NCBI GenBank assembly: GCA_937928755.1
Contig: CALEZI010000002.1
Span: 1-64,000, forward strand
Length of the DNA stretch: 64,000 bases
Direction: 5' to 3'
DNA from: an uncultured Rhodanobacteraceae bacterium
GTDB lineage: Bacteria > Pseudomonadota > Gammaproteobacteria > Xanthomonadales > SZUA-5
A model generated the notes under the pieces. It saw nothing but the letters and a program-made list of their open reading frames with translations. It ran no database searches and was not told where the DNA came from. A program made the translations under genes and the position numbers. Positions 1 to 10,071 of this stretch are shown piece after piece. The number at the start of each line of letters is the position of its first letter. The stretch's first letter is position 1.

Positions 1-1
1 T

Positions 2-124
2 GACCATCAAGAGCGTCCAGACAAGTCTGGACCCACAAAAGCAGGGGCCTGACATCGAACTTCACCAGTGACCATCAGGAGCGTCCAGACAAGTCTGGAC
101 CCACAAGAGCAGGGGTCTGGCATC
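2..124. repeat. Two 56-bp tandem copies carrying the GTCCAGAC palindrome
   Basis: Two near-identical units (about 2-56 and 69-124) each contain the perfect palindrome GTCCAGACAAGTCTGGAC followed by CCACAA and a GCAGGGG tail. The 25-base cores lie at 13-37 and 81-105. They belong to the same family as copies at 35753-35867 and 61240-61442. No gene is seen in this stretch. Confidence 0.9.
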
Positions 125-145
125 GCAGCTGATCTTCCCGTGACC

Positions 146-301
146 CGCTCCACGCTTTCCTCCGTGCCCCGCTCCACGCTTCCCCCGTGCCCCGCTCTTC
201 GCTTCCCCCGTGTCTCGCTCCACGCTTCCCCGTGCCCCGCTCTTCGCTTCCCCCCGTGCTCCGCTCTTCGCTTCCCCCGTGCCCCGCTCTTCACTTCCTT
301 T
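146..301. repeat. Degenerate tandem repeat, period about 22-24 bp
   Basis: About seven imperfect copies of a pyrimidine-rich unit of the form CGCTCTTCGCTTCCCCCGTG lie directly upstream of glnS. The purine/pyrimidine strand bias is strong. No promoter or coding region is evident within it; reading frames through it give only low-complexity peptides. Confidence 0.85.
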
Positions 302-364
302 TGCCCCGCCCTGCCTCCTGCCCCTCTTGCTAGAATCGCGGGCTTTGCTTTCGCGCCCCCTGCC

Positions 365-2092
<1,728 letters not shown>

Positions 2093-2094
2093 AG

Positions 2095-2191
2095 GGTTGT
2101 TGGTTACGGGCTGCTGGTTCCTGGTTGTTGGCAGCAACAGCCGGAGCGCCGAGTATTGCGCGCGATGTTCTAATACCAACAACCAACAACC
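2095..2191. repeat. Inverted repeat between glnS and the deaminase gene
   Basis: Arms GGTTGTTGGTT (2095-2105) and AACCAACAACC (2181-2191) are exact complements around a 75-base centre. Further imperfect GGTTGTTGG units adjoin the left arm. It could fold in the intergenic transcript; no T-run follows, so it does not look like a simple terminator. Confidence 0.6.
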
Positions 2192-2202
2192 AACCTCCCA
2201 CA

Positions 2203-2766
2203 ATGATCCTCCCCGTCCAGATCCACCTGACGCTGCCTGCCTGGACCCAGCAGGTGATCGACATGCAGCGCCGCTACGAGTCGCCGGAAGAGCAGGTCAT
2301 GCTGGCGGTCGAGTTGTCGCGGATGAACGTCGAGGAACGCAGCGGGGGTCCGTTCGGTGCTGCCGTATTCACTGACGACGGTCGATTGATCAGCATCGGT
2401 GTCAACCGCGTTATCCAGCAAAGCTGCTCGCTGGCGCACGCCGAGACCATGGCTTACATGACCGCGCAGCAGCGCCTGCAGCAATACCGCCTGAATGCGA
2501 TCGGCAAGAAGATTACCCTGGCGACCAGCTCGCAGCCCTGCTGCCAATGCTTCGGCGCGACCATCTGGGCCGGCATCGATCGCTTGCTGATCGGTGCGCG
2601 TTCCGAGGATGTCGAGTCGCTGACCGGATTCGATGAAGGCCCACTGCCAGCCGACTGGGTAGGCGAACTCAATCGCCGCGGCATCGAGGTCAGGCGCGAT
2701 ATCTGCCGCGAACAGGCCCGCGCGGCGCTGGCGCGCTATCGCGAACTGGAAGGACAGGTGTATTGA
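2203..2766 (+). CDS. Nucleoside deaminase of the CMP/dCMP deaminase fold
   Basis: A 187-residue zinc-dependent deaminase. It carries the family motifs: HAE near residue 80 (SLAHAETMAYM) supplies the zinc-binding histidine and proton-shuttling glutamate, and PCCQC near residue 108 supplies the two zinc cysteines (PCxxC). The ATG at 2203 is used because upstream sequence is intergenic repeat. This branch includes guanine, cytosine and tRNA-adenosine deaminases. The substrate cannot be decided here; the acidic C-terminal tail (FDEGPLPADW) is unlike compact TadA, so a free-base or nucleoside deaminase seems more likely. Confidence 0.8.
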   Translation: MILPVQIHLTLPAWTQQVIDMQRRYESPEEQVMLAVELSRMNVEERSGGPFGAAVFTDDGRLISIGVNRVIQQSCSLAHAETMAYMTAQQRLQQYRLNAIGKKITLATSSQPCCQCFGATIWAGIDRLLIGARSEDVESLTGFDEGPLPADWVGELNRRGIEVRRDICREQARAALARYRELEGQVY

Positions 2767-2830
2767 GTTCCGATGGCGGCGAGCCTGCCTTCGAGCCCGA
2801 ACTGGCGGCGCAAGGCGACCATGCCTGGGG

Positions 2831-3835
2831 CTAGCCGGCTCCCAATCCCAACCGCTTTCGAATCAAGGGCGCGATGCGCGCCAGTTCCCGCAGCGGCGCA
2901 TAGCTCCAGACCGCCGGCTCGGGTCGTAGCGGCCGCAGGCGCCCTGCCTCGACCTGGGCGCGGTGGAAGCGACCGATCTTGCCGCCGGGAACGCCCTCGC
3001 ACAGGCTGTAAACCGGGCGGCCCGTGGCCAGCGCCTCGCACTGCATGTTGACGGAATCGGCGGTAACGATGAAGCGGTCGCCCCAAGCCAGCGCGCCGCG
3101 ATAAGGATTGTCGCCATCGGCGGCGCCGAACCAGAGCACGTCTGCGCTGGCGTACATGCGTCGCGACCAACGCACCCAGGAACCTGGCGTGCGCCGCGAT
3201 CCGATCACCATCAGGCTGCCCGCTTCGCGCAGACGCCAGTTCTCCAGCGTCTCGGCCAGGCGCACGAAACTGCGTCGGTCGAGGGTCACGCCGCGCCGAT
3301 GTCCGCCGATCAACACCACCGTGCGCGGGCTCGACAGCCGCTTGAGCTTTGCATGCGCCAGCCGCTCGCGCGCCAGCCAGGCGTCGTCGATGGCATGCAG
3401 CGAGCCCTCGATCGAGATCACATTCGCGGCATTCAGGCGATCGTGCACGGGTGCGATGACCAGGTCGAAGCGCGCCGGATCGATGCGCGGATCGAGGATC
3501 TGCAGCGCGCGCGTGCGACCGCCGCTCGCATGGCGCACGGCGAGCAGCGCCGCCGCTCCGACACGTCCGGCGCCGATCGCCAGATCGGGCCACGACGACG
3601 GCTGCAACGGCGGATCGAATTGCGCCGGCGCCAGCAGCGGCGACCATTGCGGCGCCAGTGACGACCACGGCCAGCACGCGCGCCCGCGCCAGATCTGCGG
3701 CGGCTCGCTGCTCAACGCGCCGGCCAGCGCCAGCGCTTGCAGTTCGTTGCCGGCGGCGCCATCGCTGACGACCATGATCGAGGGCGCAAGTGCCATCGCC
3801 GCGGCTTCGCCAGTCGTGGTGGCCTGCCGGGGCAT
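2831..3835 (-). CDS. ELM1 / mitochondrial-fission-ELM1-type glycosyltransferase-like protein
   Basis: A 334-residue protein matching the bacterial ELM1 family, a GT-B-like group often found near envelope polysaccharide genes. Visible family features are an N-terminal MVVSDGAAGNELQALALA segment, a central VVLIGGHRRGVTLD block, and a C-terminal domain with TADSVNMQCEALATGRPVY, typical of nucleotide-sugar binding in related folds. The start at 3835 is preferred because it lies two bases after the pspF stop; longer starts would overlap pspF. It ends convergently with the deaminase gene. Its biochemical role in bacteria is not settled; a part in outer-membrane glycan assembly is inferred from the upstream cluster. 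Confidence 0.75.
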   Translation of the reverse strand: MPRQATTTGEAAAMALAPSIMVVSDGAAGNELQALALAGALSSEPPQIWRGRACWPWSSLAPQWSPLLAPAQFDPPLQPSSWPDLAIGAGRVGAAALLAVRHASGGRTRALQILDPRIDPARFDLVIAPVHDRLNAANVISIEGSLHAIDDAWLARERLAHAKLKRLSSPRTVVLIGGHRRGVTLDRRSFVRLAETLENWRLREAGSLMVIGSRRTPGSWVRWSRRMYASADVLWFGAADGDNPYRGALAWGDRFIVTADSVNMQCEALATGRPVYSLCEGVPGGKIGRFHRAQVEAGRLRPLRPEPAVWSYAPLRELARIAPLIRKRLGLGAG

Positions 3836-3836
3836 C

Positions 3837-4922
3837 TCATGCGCCGCCATTTTCGCCGTCGTCATCCCCAGCTCCCACCAGTTTGTACTTGCGCAGGTAC
3901 CCACGCAGCTGGTGGTAGCTCAAGCACAGCAACTCGGCGGCTTTGCGCTGGTTGAAGCGCGCCTGCTGCATCGCCGCCTGCAGCCACTCGACTTCGATGC
4001 GCTCGATCTCGGCGCGGAAATCGGCGGGCAATTGCGGCGCACACTCCGGGTTCTGGGCGACGGGCATCGACGGTGCTGGCGCGGCACTCGCTTCCGCCGA
4101 CTCCGGCACTCGCCTTCCCGTCGGCCGCCACGGCGACTGGAACGGATCGAACGGGATCGAGTCGATCTCCTCGTCGATATCGTCCATGCGGTAGACCGCG
4201 CGTTCGATGACATTCTTCAGCTCGCGCACGTTGCCCGGCCACGGATACTCCAGCAACTGCGCCTGCGCGCGCTGGCTGAAGCCGGGAAACAGGTCGCGCT
4301 TGAGTTCCTGGCTCATGCGCGTGGCGAAGTGTTCGGCCAGCGGCAGGATGTCGTCGCGGCGCGCGCGCAGCGGCGGCAAGGTGATCACGTCGAAGGCCAG
4401 GCGATCGAGCAGATCCTCGCGGAAGCGACCGGCGCGGGCTTCGCTCGGCAGATCGAGGTTGGTGGCCGCGATCAGGCGCACGTTGGTGCGGATCGTCTCG
4501 CGTCCGCCGACGCGCTCGAACTCGCCGTACTCGATGACGCGCAACACCTTTTCCTGCACGCGCTGCGAGGCATTGGCCAATTCGTCGAGAAACAGGCTGC
4601 CCTCGTGGGCAATCTCGAAACGACCGAAGTGGCGCTTGGTGGCGCCGGTGAACGAGCCGGCCTCGTGGCCGAACAGTTCGGTTTCCAGCAGCGTTTCCGC
4701 CAGCGTTGCGCAGTTCATCTTGACGAACGGCCGATCCCAGCGCCGCGACAGGAAATGCAGTCGCGCCGCGACCAGTTCCTTGCCGGTGCCGCGCTCGCCG
4801 ATCACCAGCACCGGCCGATCCAGCGGCGCCGCGCGCGACACTTGTTCCATCACGGCAACGAAGGAGGCGGCGGATCCCAGCAGCGACAGATCGTTCTGGT
4901 CGTTCGGGTCGGACGGGGCCAT
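3837..4922 (-). CDS. pspF: PspF-type sigma-54 enhancer-binding protein
   Basis: A 361-residue AAA+ activator of sigma-54 promoters that starts directly with the ATPase domain, as PspF does, with no receiver domain. Walker A is GERGTGKE (about residues 42-49), Walker B is LFLDELA, and the arginine-finger region reads FREDLLDRLAFDV. The sigma-54 contact loop reads GSFTGA instead of the usual GAFTGA. The C-terminus has a Fis-type helix-turn-helix (NQRKAAELLCLSYHQLRGYL). PspF normally drives pspABC from a divergent position, but here the neighbours are a thioesterase and an ELM1-family gene, and no psp genes lie in the window. The long match to PspF makes the assignment firm; the regulon is unknown. 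Confidence 0.88.
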   Translation of the reverse strand: MAPSDPNDQNDLSLLGSAASFVAVMEQVSRAAPLDRPVLVIGERGTGKELVAARLHFLSRRWDRPFVKMNCATLAETLLETELFGHEAGSFTGATKRHFGRFEIAHEGSLFLDELANASQRVQEKVLRVIEYGEFERVGGRETIRTNVRLIAATNLDLPSEARAGRFREDLLDRLAFDVITLPPLRARRDDILPLAEHFATRMSQELKRDLFPGFSQRAQAQLLEYPWPGNVRELKNVIERAVYRMDDIDEEIDSIPFDPFQSPWRPTGRRVPESAEASAAPAPSMPVAQNPECAPQLPADFRAEIERIEVEWLQAAMQQARFNQRKAAELLCLSYHQLRGYLRKYKLVGAGDDDGENGGA

Positions 4923-4954
4923 CGAGACTTCCGGGTCAGGTTCGACCGCCGATT

Positions 4955-5353
4955 CTAGTCGGTCGCCGCGACCACCCGACGCACGACCTCTGGCAGGGGC
5001 ACCGGGCGCCCGTCGGCAGGACTGACCCAGACCAGCACGGTATTGCCGTCAGAGTACAGCACCTCATCGTCACCGGCAGAGGTCATGCGATGGCCCACGG
5101 TCAGACTGCTGCGGCCGACGCGCTCAACGCTCAGGCACACGCGCACGCTTTCCGGATACAGGATCGGGCGCCGGAAATTGATCGTGGCCGCGGCCAGCAA
5201 CGGCTCATGGTCGGCGCTGCGCCAAGGTCCCGGCAGGCCCTCGAACCACTGGATGCGCGCCTCCTCGAGAAAACTGAGGAACAGCGAGTTGTTGACGTGG
5301 TTGTAGGCATCGAGATCACGCCAGCGGACGGGGATGGTGGTATCGATCAGCAT
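4955..5353 (-). CDS. Acyl-CoA thioesterase, 4HBT hotdog fold
   Basis: A 132-residue single hotdog-domain protein. The N-terminal VRWRDLDAYNHVNNSLFL block contains the 4HBT catalytic signature D-x-x-x-H-V-N-N (Asp at about residue 14, His at about 19). It probably hydrolyses acyl-CoA thioesters, like the YbgC/FadM group. The ATG at 5353 is the first in frame. It lies 32 bp upstream of pspF on the same strand and 94 bp after the acyltransferase gene, with a long inverted repeat between. The physiological substrate is not evident. Confidence 0.85.
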   Translation of the reverse strand: MLIDTTIPVRWRDLDAYNHVNNSLFLSFLEEARIQWFEGLPGPWRSADHEPLLAAATINFRRPILYPESVRVCLSVERVGRSSLTVGHRMTSAGDDEVLYSDGNTVLVWVSPADGRPVPLPEVVRRVVAATD

Positions 5354-5366
5354 GGGTTCTCGAAAA

Positions 5367-5436
5367 GTAGGAGCGACGTGTACGTCGCGACCGGAATCCT
5401 ACGTATCGGCGGTCGCGACGTACACGTCGCTCCTAC
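5367..5436. repeat. Long perfect inverted repeat with GTAGGAGCGACGTGTACGTC arms
   Basis: A 26-base arm at 5367-5392 is perfectly complementary to the arm at 5411-5436, with an 18-base loop. The arms begin GTAGGAGCGACG. Elements of the form GTAGGAGCGACGT...GTCGCGAC are widespread REP-like palindromes in Xanthomonadaceae genomes. Placed between the acyltransferase and thioesterase genes, it could act as an mRNA-stabilising or terminating hairpin. Confidence 0.9.
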
Positions 5437-5447
5437 AACGGCGCCGA

Positions 5448-6392
5448 TCAGCCTCTGTGCCTGTCCTTCAACAACTCCTCCGCATACACCGCTGGACTCC
5501 CATCCGGCCGCGTCTTGAAGCGCCGATGCGCCCACAGATACTGCTCAGGGGTCTTGCGCACCTCGGCCTCCAGCAGCGCGATGATGCGTGCGGTGTCGGC
5601 GACCGGATCGGCGCTCGGAAACTGCGCCAGCGGCGGATCGATGCGCAACCGGTAGCCGTAGCCGGAGGGCTGGCGCGTGACCCACACACACAGTACCGGT
5701 GCGCGCGACAGACGCGCAATCCGGCTGGTCATCGTCAGCGTCGCCGCCGGCTGGCCGAAGAACGGCACGAAAGCCATGTGCAGGTTGAAGTTCTGGTCCG
5801 GCGCGTAGCCGACCGCGCGGCCCTCGCGCAGCGAACGCAACAAGTCTCCGAGATCCTTTTTCTCCAGCGTGCGCTCGCAGAATGCGCGCCGACCGTGATC
5901 GATGACTGCCTCGACGGCGGGATCGTTATGGCGGCGCACCATCTGGTGCATGGGCTGGCCGAGCGCCTCGCTGAGCAGTCGTCCGCCGAGTTCGATCATG
6001 GTGAAATGGCTGAACAGGCAGAGCGCACCCTTGCCGCCGCCGAGCGCCTGTTGCAGGTGTTCGACGCCGTCGACTTCGACGATGCCCCGGGTGACCGCTT
6101 GCGGCGCGAACCAGGCCAGACTGGTCTCGAACAGACTGATCGCGGTCGAGCGCAGGTTGCGCGCCACCAGGCGCGATTGGGCACTGGCGTCCAGTTCGGG
6201 GAAACACAGCGCGATGTTGGTGGCGACGACCTCGCGGCGCCTGCCGGCCAGCGCCGCCAGCGGCCACGAAGCGGCGCGGGCGATCGCCATCTGCCAGCGA
6301 TACGGCAGGCGCGCCAGCGCGCGTGCCGCCGCGAACAGCAAACGCCAGCCCGGGCGCAATCGCTCAGCGGCCAGATCGGCGTCGGATTTCAT
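5448..6392 (-). CDS. Lipid A biosynthesis acyltransferase, LpxL/LpxM (HtrB) family
   Basis: A 314-residue inner-membrane acyltransferase that would add a secondary acyl chain to Kdo-lipid A. The HX4(D/E) catalytic motif is HFTMIE near residue 128. Further family landmarks are RRHNDPAVEAVI, the Asp-Gln-Asn of YAPDQNFN, and VPFFGQPAATLT. The C-terminal YLWAHRRFKTRPDG matches the conserved end of the family. An amphipathic/hydrophobic N-terminal stretch anchors it. Its start overlaps the 3' end of the GT2 gene by 29 bases, so the two are translated together and belong to one envelope operon. Whether it transfers lauroyl, myristoyl or another chain cannot be read from sequence. Confidence 0.9.
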   Translation of the reverse strand: MKSDADLAAERLRPGWRLLFAAARALARLPYRWQMAIARAASWPLAALAGRRREVVATNIALCFPELDASAQSRLVARNLRSTAISLFETSLAWFAPQAVTRGIVEVDGVEHLQQALGGGKGALCLFSHFTMIELGGRLLSEALGQPMHQMVRRHNDPAVEAVIDHGRRAFCERTLEKKDLGDLLRSLREGRAVGYAPDQNFNLHMAFVPFFGQPAATLTMTSRIARLSRAPVLCVWVTRQPSGYGYRLRIDPPLAQFPSADPVADTARIIALLEAEVRKTPEQYLWAHRRFKTRPDGSPAVYAEELLKDRHRG

Positions 6393-7158
6393 GGACCTTG
6401 GCGTACTTCAGGAACACGTAGAAGGCTCCGATCGCGCTCTGGATGAATCCGGCCCAGCCGTTCAGGAACTGGCGTTTGCCCAGATACTGGCGCAGGAAGA
6501 ACCACGGCGGATAGAGCAGCATGCGCAGGCGCACGAAACGCACGCCGCGCTCCAGCTTGTCGGCCACGAGGCCGCTCGAATAGGCATTGATCTTGGCAAC
6601 CTTGGTGTGGATGTCCGGTTCGCCGTCGTGGCAGAAGGCAGCGGCGATTGTGCCGACCGGCCCATCGACTTCAGGTGCGGCGTGGACCGTCGACGCGCTC
6701 ATCCGAAAGCGCGTGCGATCGACCAGCCTCAAGTACCGGTTGAGCCGCGCGCCCGGATGCTGGTACTCCCAGAACAGCAACTCCCGACGCGGAATCCGGT
6801 ATCCGGCCAGCGACTCGCCGGCGGCGATCCGCAGCAGCAGCGCCTCGATCTCCTTCCGGCAGTCGTCGGGCACCCATTCGTCGGCATCCAGCAACAGCAC
6901 GTAGCGATGGCTGGCCTGCGCGATCGCCCAGGCCTTCTGCGGCCCATAACCGGCGAACGGCTTGTGCAGGATGCGGCAACCGCGCGCGGCGGCGATCTTC
7001 AGCGTGTCGTCGCTGCTGCCCGAGTCGACCAGCACGATCTCGTCTGCAAAAGCGGCGCTCGCCAGGCACTTGTCCAGTGTCGCCGCGTTGTCGAGGGTGG
7101 TCACCACCACAGACAGTGGCTCACGCGCGCGCGCGGCGGACGCCGCCGGCGTGTTCAC
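6364..7158 (-). CDS. Family 2 glycosyltransferase, LPS-core type (WaaE/KdtX-like)
   Basis: A 264-residue GT2 enzyme. The N-terminal LSVVVTTLDNAATLDKCLAS begins the GT-A fold; VLVDSGSSDDT and the metal-binding DADEW (near residue 105) are the expected motifs. A C-terminal WFFLRQYLGKRQFLNGWAGF segment is typical of the WaaE/KdtX-like group that adds a sugar to the inner LPS core. The start is GTG at 7158, overlapping the ligase stop as GTGA. A much longer frame upstream is a shadow of the ligase. Donor and acceptor sugars are not known. Confidence 0.85.
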   Translation of the reverse strand: MNTPAASAARAREPLSVVVTTLDNAATLDKCLASAAFADEIVLVDSGSSDDTLKIAAARGCRILHKPFAGYGPQKAWAIAQASHRYVLLLDADEWVPDDCRKEIEALLLRIAAGESLAGYRIPRRELLFWEYQHPGARLNRYLRLVDRTRFRMSASTVHAAPEVDGPVGTIAAAFCHDGEPDIHTKVAKINAYSSGLVADKLERGVRFVRLRMLLYPPWFFLRQYLGKRQFLNGWAGFIQSAIGAFYVFLKYAKVHEIRRRSGR

Positions 7159-8423
7159 GACCGCAACCCGTCGCCCGCAGCGCGCGGCGCATAGAGCCGC
7201 GCCTGCAGGCAGGCCAGCGTGACCAACCAGGCGAGCACGATGGCGAGAAAGCTTGAGTAGAACGCAAGATGCGTGTTCAGCGGGAACACCAGCACCGCCA
7301 ACGCGACCCACGGCGCCTGTACCGCCGCCTGTTCGCCGCTGCGCCTCGCGGTGCGCCACAACAGCACCGCCGCGGCCAGCCACAACGCCAGTCCGACGAT
7401 GCCGGTCTCGGTCAGTATCTCCAGAACGATCTGGTGCGCGTGCGCGGCGCCGGTGCCGAGCACCGGATCCACCCATGGATCGTCGGCTTCGGCGTAGTCC
7501 GGGTAGGCATGACGGAAACTGCGCACACCAACGCCATTGACCGGATGCGCCAGCGCCATCCTTGCGGCCGTCGCGAATATCGGCACGCGCCCGGCCAGCG
7601 CCAGATCGATCTGGCCACTGCCCGCCGCCAAGGTGCGCTCGACCCGCGCCCGGAAGGTTTCCGACCCGTGGTAGGCCAGCGTGGCGAATGCAGCCGCAGC
7701 AACCGTCGCCAGCACCAGCCAGGCCAACAACGCTGGCCAGGAGCGCCGCGCCAGGCGCCAGGCCAGCAAAGCGCTGACCAGGCCGTAGCTGATCCAGCCG
7801 GCGCGCGACCCGGCCAGCAGGACCACCAGCAACAGCGCCAGCCAGACCAGTGCCAGCAGAGCGCGCGACCCATCGAGCAGCGGCCACAACAGCAGCGGCG
7901 CCAATGCAGGCAGCAGCGGTCCGAGCTTGAGGTCGTCGGCGCCGAAGATGCCACTGAGGCGATCTGCGTCGAGTGTCCCGCCGAGCGAGTATCCAGTGGC
8001 GGACTGCACCAACGCATCGATCGCCCACAGCGCCACCGGGAGCGCGCCCACCCAGGCCAGTGCGTTCGACAGGCGGACACGCTCGACGCCGCTCGCCAGC
8101 GCTGCCTCGAGCAAAGCCAACATGCCGGCGGCGAAAGCCAGAAAGCGGAATGCGGCAACTGCCGTCGACCAGGACTTGCCCGGCTCCAGCGCGTCGAAAG
8201 CGGAGATCAGGGCCGCCAGCGCGTAGAACGCCAGGGCCAACAGCAGGACCCGCCCCTCGCGGGCCGCCAGCAAGGCGCAACGGCGACGCGCCAGCGCCAG
8301 CAGACCGATGACCGCACCCACCAATATCGGCAACTCGGCCGAACGCGAGAATGGCAGCAACAGCGCGACAGCGAACATCAGCAGCAGAACGCCCCGCGCC
8401 GATGCGGGGAGCGAGCCGATCAT
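7155..8423 (-). CDS. O-antigen ligase / Wzy_C family polytopic membrane protein
   Basis: A 422-residue, very hydrophobic protein with roughly ten to twelve membrane segments. The large periplasmic loop near residues 280-340 carries GRVPIFATAARMALAHPVNGVGVRSF and ends with GAAHAHQIVLEILTETG; the conserved Arg, Gly and His residues of Wzy_C proteins are present. The family joins undecaprenyl-linked glycans to lipid A core (WaaL) or polymerises O-units (Wzy). The neighbouring core glycosyltransferases and acyltransferase favour ligase. It starts at ATG 8423, overlapping the upstream GT4 stop by ATGA, and is translationally coupled to the GT2 gene downstream. Confidence 0.85.
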   Translation of the reverse strand: MIGSLPASARGVLLLMFAVALLLPFSRSAELPILVGAVIGLLALARRRCALLAAREGRVLLLALAFYALAALISAFDALEPGKSWSTAVAAFRFLAFAAGMLALLEAALASGVERVRLSNALAWVGALPVALWAIDALVQSATGYSLGGTLDADRLSGIFGADDLKLGPLLPALAPLLLWPLLDGSRALLALVWLALLLVVLLAGSRAGWISYGLVSALLAWRLARRSWPALLAWLVLATVAAAAFATLAYHGSETFRARVERTLAAGSGQIDLALAGRVPIFATAARMALAHPVNGVGVRSFRHAYPDYAEADDPWVDPVLGTGAAHAHQIVLEILTETGIVGLALWLAAAVLLWRTARRSGEQAAVQAPWVALAVLVFPLNTHLAFYSSFLAIVLAWLVTLACLQARLYAPRAAGDGLRS

Positions 8424-9613
8424 GACCCGCGGGCCGCGCTGCGCCCGGACGGCACCAGGTCGGGGTCGGCGGGCGTTCCGTTGATCAGCTCGGCGTAAAC
8501 CGAGAGCGTTCGCCGCTGCAAGTCCGACACCTTGGGGACCTTGGCGGTATCCACGCTGGGCGCGTTCGTCAGCAGTTCTTTCGCTCGCTCGCAGGCCGCT
8601 GCGAGATCCCGCGGCGGCACGCAGCCGGCCGGATACAAGGCGCGCAGCAGTTCCCCGACACCCCCGTGGTCGTAACCGAGCACGGGCCGGCCCAGACACA
8701 GCGCTTCGGCGACCACGCGTCCAAAACTCTCCGGGCGCGTCGACAATTGCAGGATCAGATCGCTGACCGCATAGATGTCGCGAACATCGCCGCGCGACGG
8801 CGCAAACGCCACCTGCTTGAACACGCCCATCTCGCGCGCCACCTGGCGCAGCTCGGCGACGTACTCGTCGCGTCGACTCTCGCTGACGCCGACCAGCAAC
8901 AGTCGGGCATCGATGCGTTCGGCGCGCAATCGCGCGATCAGTTCGATGGCTTCGGCATGACCCTTGAGCCGGGTGCCACGCCCGGGCAACGTCAGCAGGC
9001 GCCCACCGGCGAGCGCCGGATACTCGGAGAAAAACTGCTCGCGCCATTCGCGCGACGCCTTGTGATCGGGCGGGAACTCGGCCGGATCGGCGCCGCGCGG
9101 AATCACGCGCAGACGATCGACAGCGGTGTCCGGATAGGCCTTCAGTACAAAATCGCTTGCCGTCGCAGAGACGACAATGACACGCTCGGCGCGCGTCAGC
9201 ACCCGGCTGTAGTTCGAGACCGAGTTCAGACCGTGGACGGTACTCACCACGGCCGGGCGCGGGCGCATCCCGATCATCGCGAAACGCGCCAGCCACGCCG
9301 GCAGTCGCGAACGCACGTGGACGATATCCGGACGCAGCTTCTGGAGACGCTTTCTGAGCCTGAGCACAGTACCGACCACACCCAGCGACTTGCGGCCGAT
9401 CGGCAGTTCGTAGTGTTCGCTACCCTCGGCCTTGAGCCGAGTGACCCAGCGCCCGCCGCCCGAAATCACCACCGAACGATGCCCGGCCGCCACCAGGGCG
9501 CGCGCAATCTCCATCGTCGAACGCTCGGCGCCGCCCGGGCCCAGCGACGGAATCAACTGAACCACGGTCCAGCCCGACAAACGCCTGGTGTCGTGGTGCC
9601 GTCGGCCAGCCAT
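8420..9613 (-). CDS. Family 4 glycosyltransferase (GT-B fold)
   Basis: A 397-residue retaining glycosyltransferase. The N-terminal domain begins with VVQLIPSLGPGGAERST, the GGAE signature of GT4. The donor-binding domain has ESFGRVVAEAL (EX7E motif, near residues 300-310) and LGYDHGGVGELL. It would transfer a nucleotide sugar to a lipid-linked or core acceptor at the cytoplasmic face. It is the first gene of the minus-strand run GT4, ligase, GT2, acyltransferase. The ATG at 9613 fits the onset of homology. No sugar specificity can be assigned. Confidence 0.88.
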   Translation of the reverse strand: MAGRRHHDTRRLSGWTVVQLIPSLGPGGAERSTMEIARALVAAGHRSVVISGGGRWVTRLKAEGSEHYELPIGRKSLGVVGTVLRLRKRLQKLRPDIVHVRSRLPAWLARFAMIGMRPRPAVVSTVHGLNSVSNYSRVLTRAERVIVVSATASDFVLKAYPDTAVDRLRVIPRGADPAEFPPDHKASREWREQFFSEYPALAGGRLLTLPGRGTRLKGHAEAIELIARLRAERIDARLLLVGVSESRRDEYVAELRQVAREMGVFKQVAFAPSRGDVRDIYAVSDLILQLSTRPESFGRVVAEALCLGRPVLGYDHGGVGELLRALYPAGCVPPRDLAAACERAKELLTNAPSVDTAKVPKVSDLQRRTLSVYAELINGTPADPDLVPSGRSAARGS

Positions 9614-9668
9614 CAGTGCGCGACCGCCGCCAAAGCGCCAGTCCGAGTAGTCGTACCGACCGCCGACA

Positions 9669-9893
9669 TCAGTGGGCGTGCCCTGCGCCGCCCTTCAGCG
9701 TGTACTCGGCACCGCAGTAAGGGCACCTCGAGGTGCCCTCCTCTGCGACCGCAAGGTACACCCGCGGATGTGAGTTCCAAAGGTGCATGCCAGGCATCGG
9801 ACACGCCAGCGGCAGATCGGCCGCAGTCACTTCATAGCGGTTGTCGGCATTCGACGGAATCAGTCGATCCTGACTGGGGTCGTGGCGGGCCAT
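9669..9893 (-). CDS. CHCC zinc-finger domain protein
   Basis: A 74-residue protein with the zf-CHCC pattern: one Cys in ACPMPGMHLW, a His in SHPRVYL, then CPYC near residue 63. The domain resembles that of the complex I subunit NDUFS6, and small bacterial relatives are common in Proteobacteria. An in-frame start at 9935 would add MQARLSGLYTFEIA; the internal ATG at 9893 is preferred since homology begins there. It lies 55 bp upstream of the GT4 gene on the same strand and could be transcribed with it. Confidence 0.75.
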   Translation of the reverse strand: MARHDPSQDRLIPSNADNRYEVTAADLPLACPMPGMHLWNSHPRVYLAVAEEGTSRCPYCGAEYTLKGGAGHAH

Positions 9894-10071
9894 GGCGATC
9901 TCGAAGGTGTAAAGACCGGAAAGTCTAGCCTGCATTTCGCGAACCTGCGCGACACGCCCCGCTTGTCGCCCTTGCCGACGCGTTTGTCGGTCATCGAAGC
10001 TCTGGGAGTCCCTGCCGCACCGCTTCGGTGCGCACCTTCGCGCATCAAACTGTCAGCGCGGACTGCCTTTT

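Noticed and set aside
146..301. CRISPR-like array
   Set aside because: The units are adjacent and degenerate with no unique spacers, and no cas genes are in the window.
3108..4958. A 616-codon plus-strand open frame opposite ELM1 and pspF
   Set aside because: The opposite strand encodes complete, recognisable proteins. The frame spans two genes and has no domain or ribosome site.
7155..9296. A single 713-residue protein covering the ligase and the region upstream
   Set aside because: The ligase starts at ATG 8423 in an ATGA overlap with the GT4 gene; the extra frame is a shadow of the GT4.
8666..9928. A 420-codon plus-strand open frame opposite the GT4 gene
   Set aside because: It is antisense to a GT4 with all motifs; its composition is typical of reverse-strand frames.
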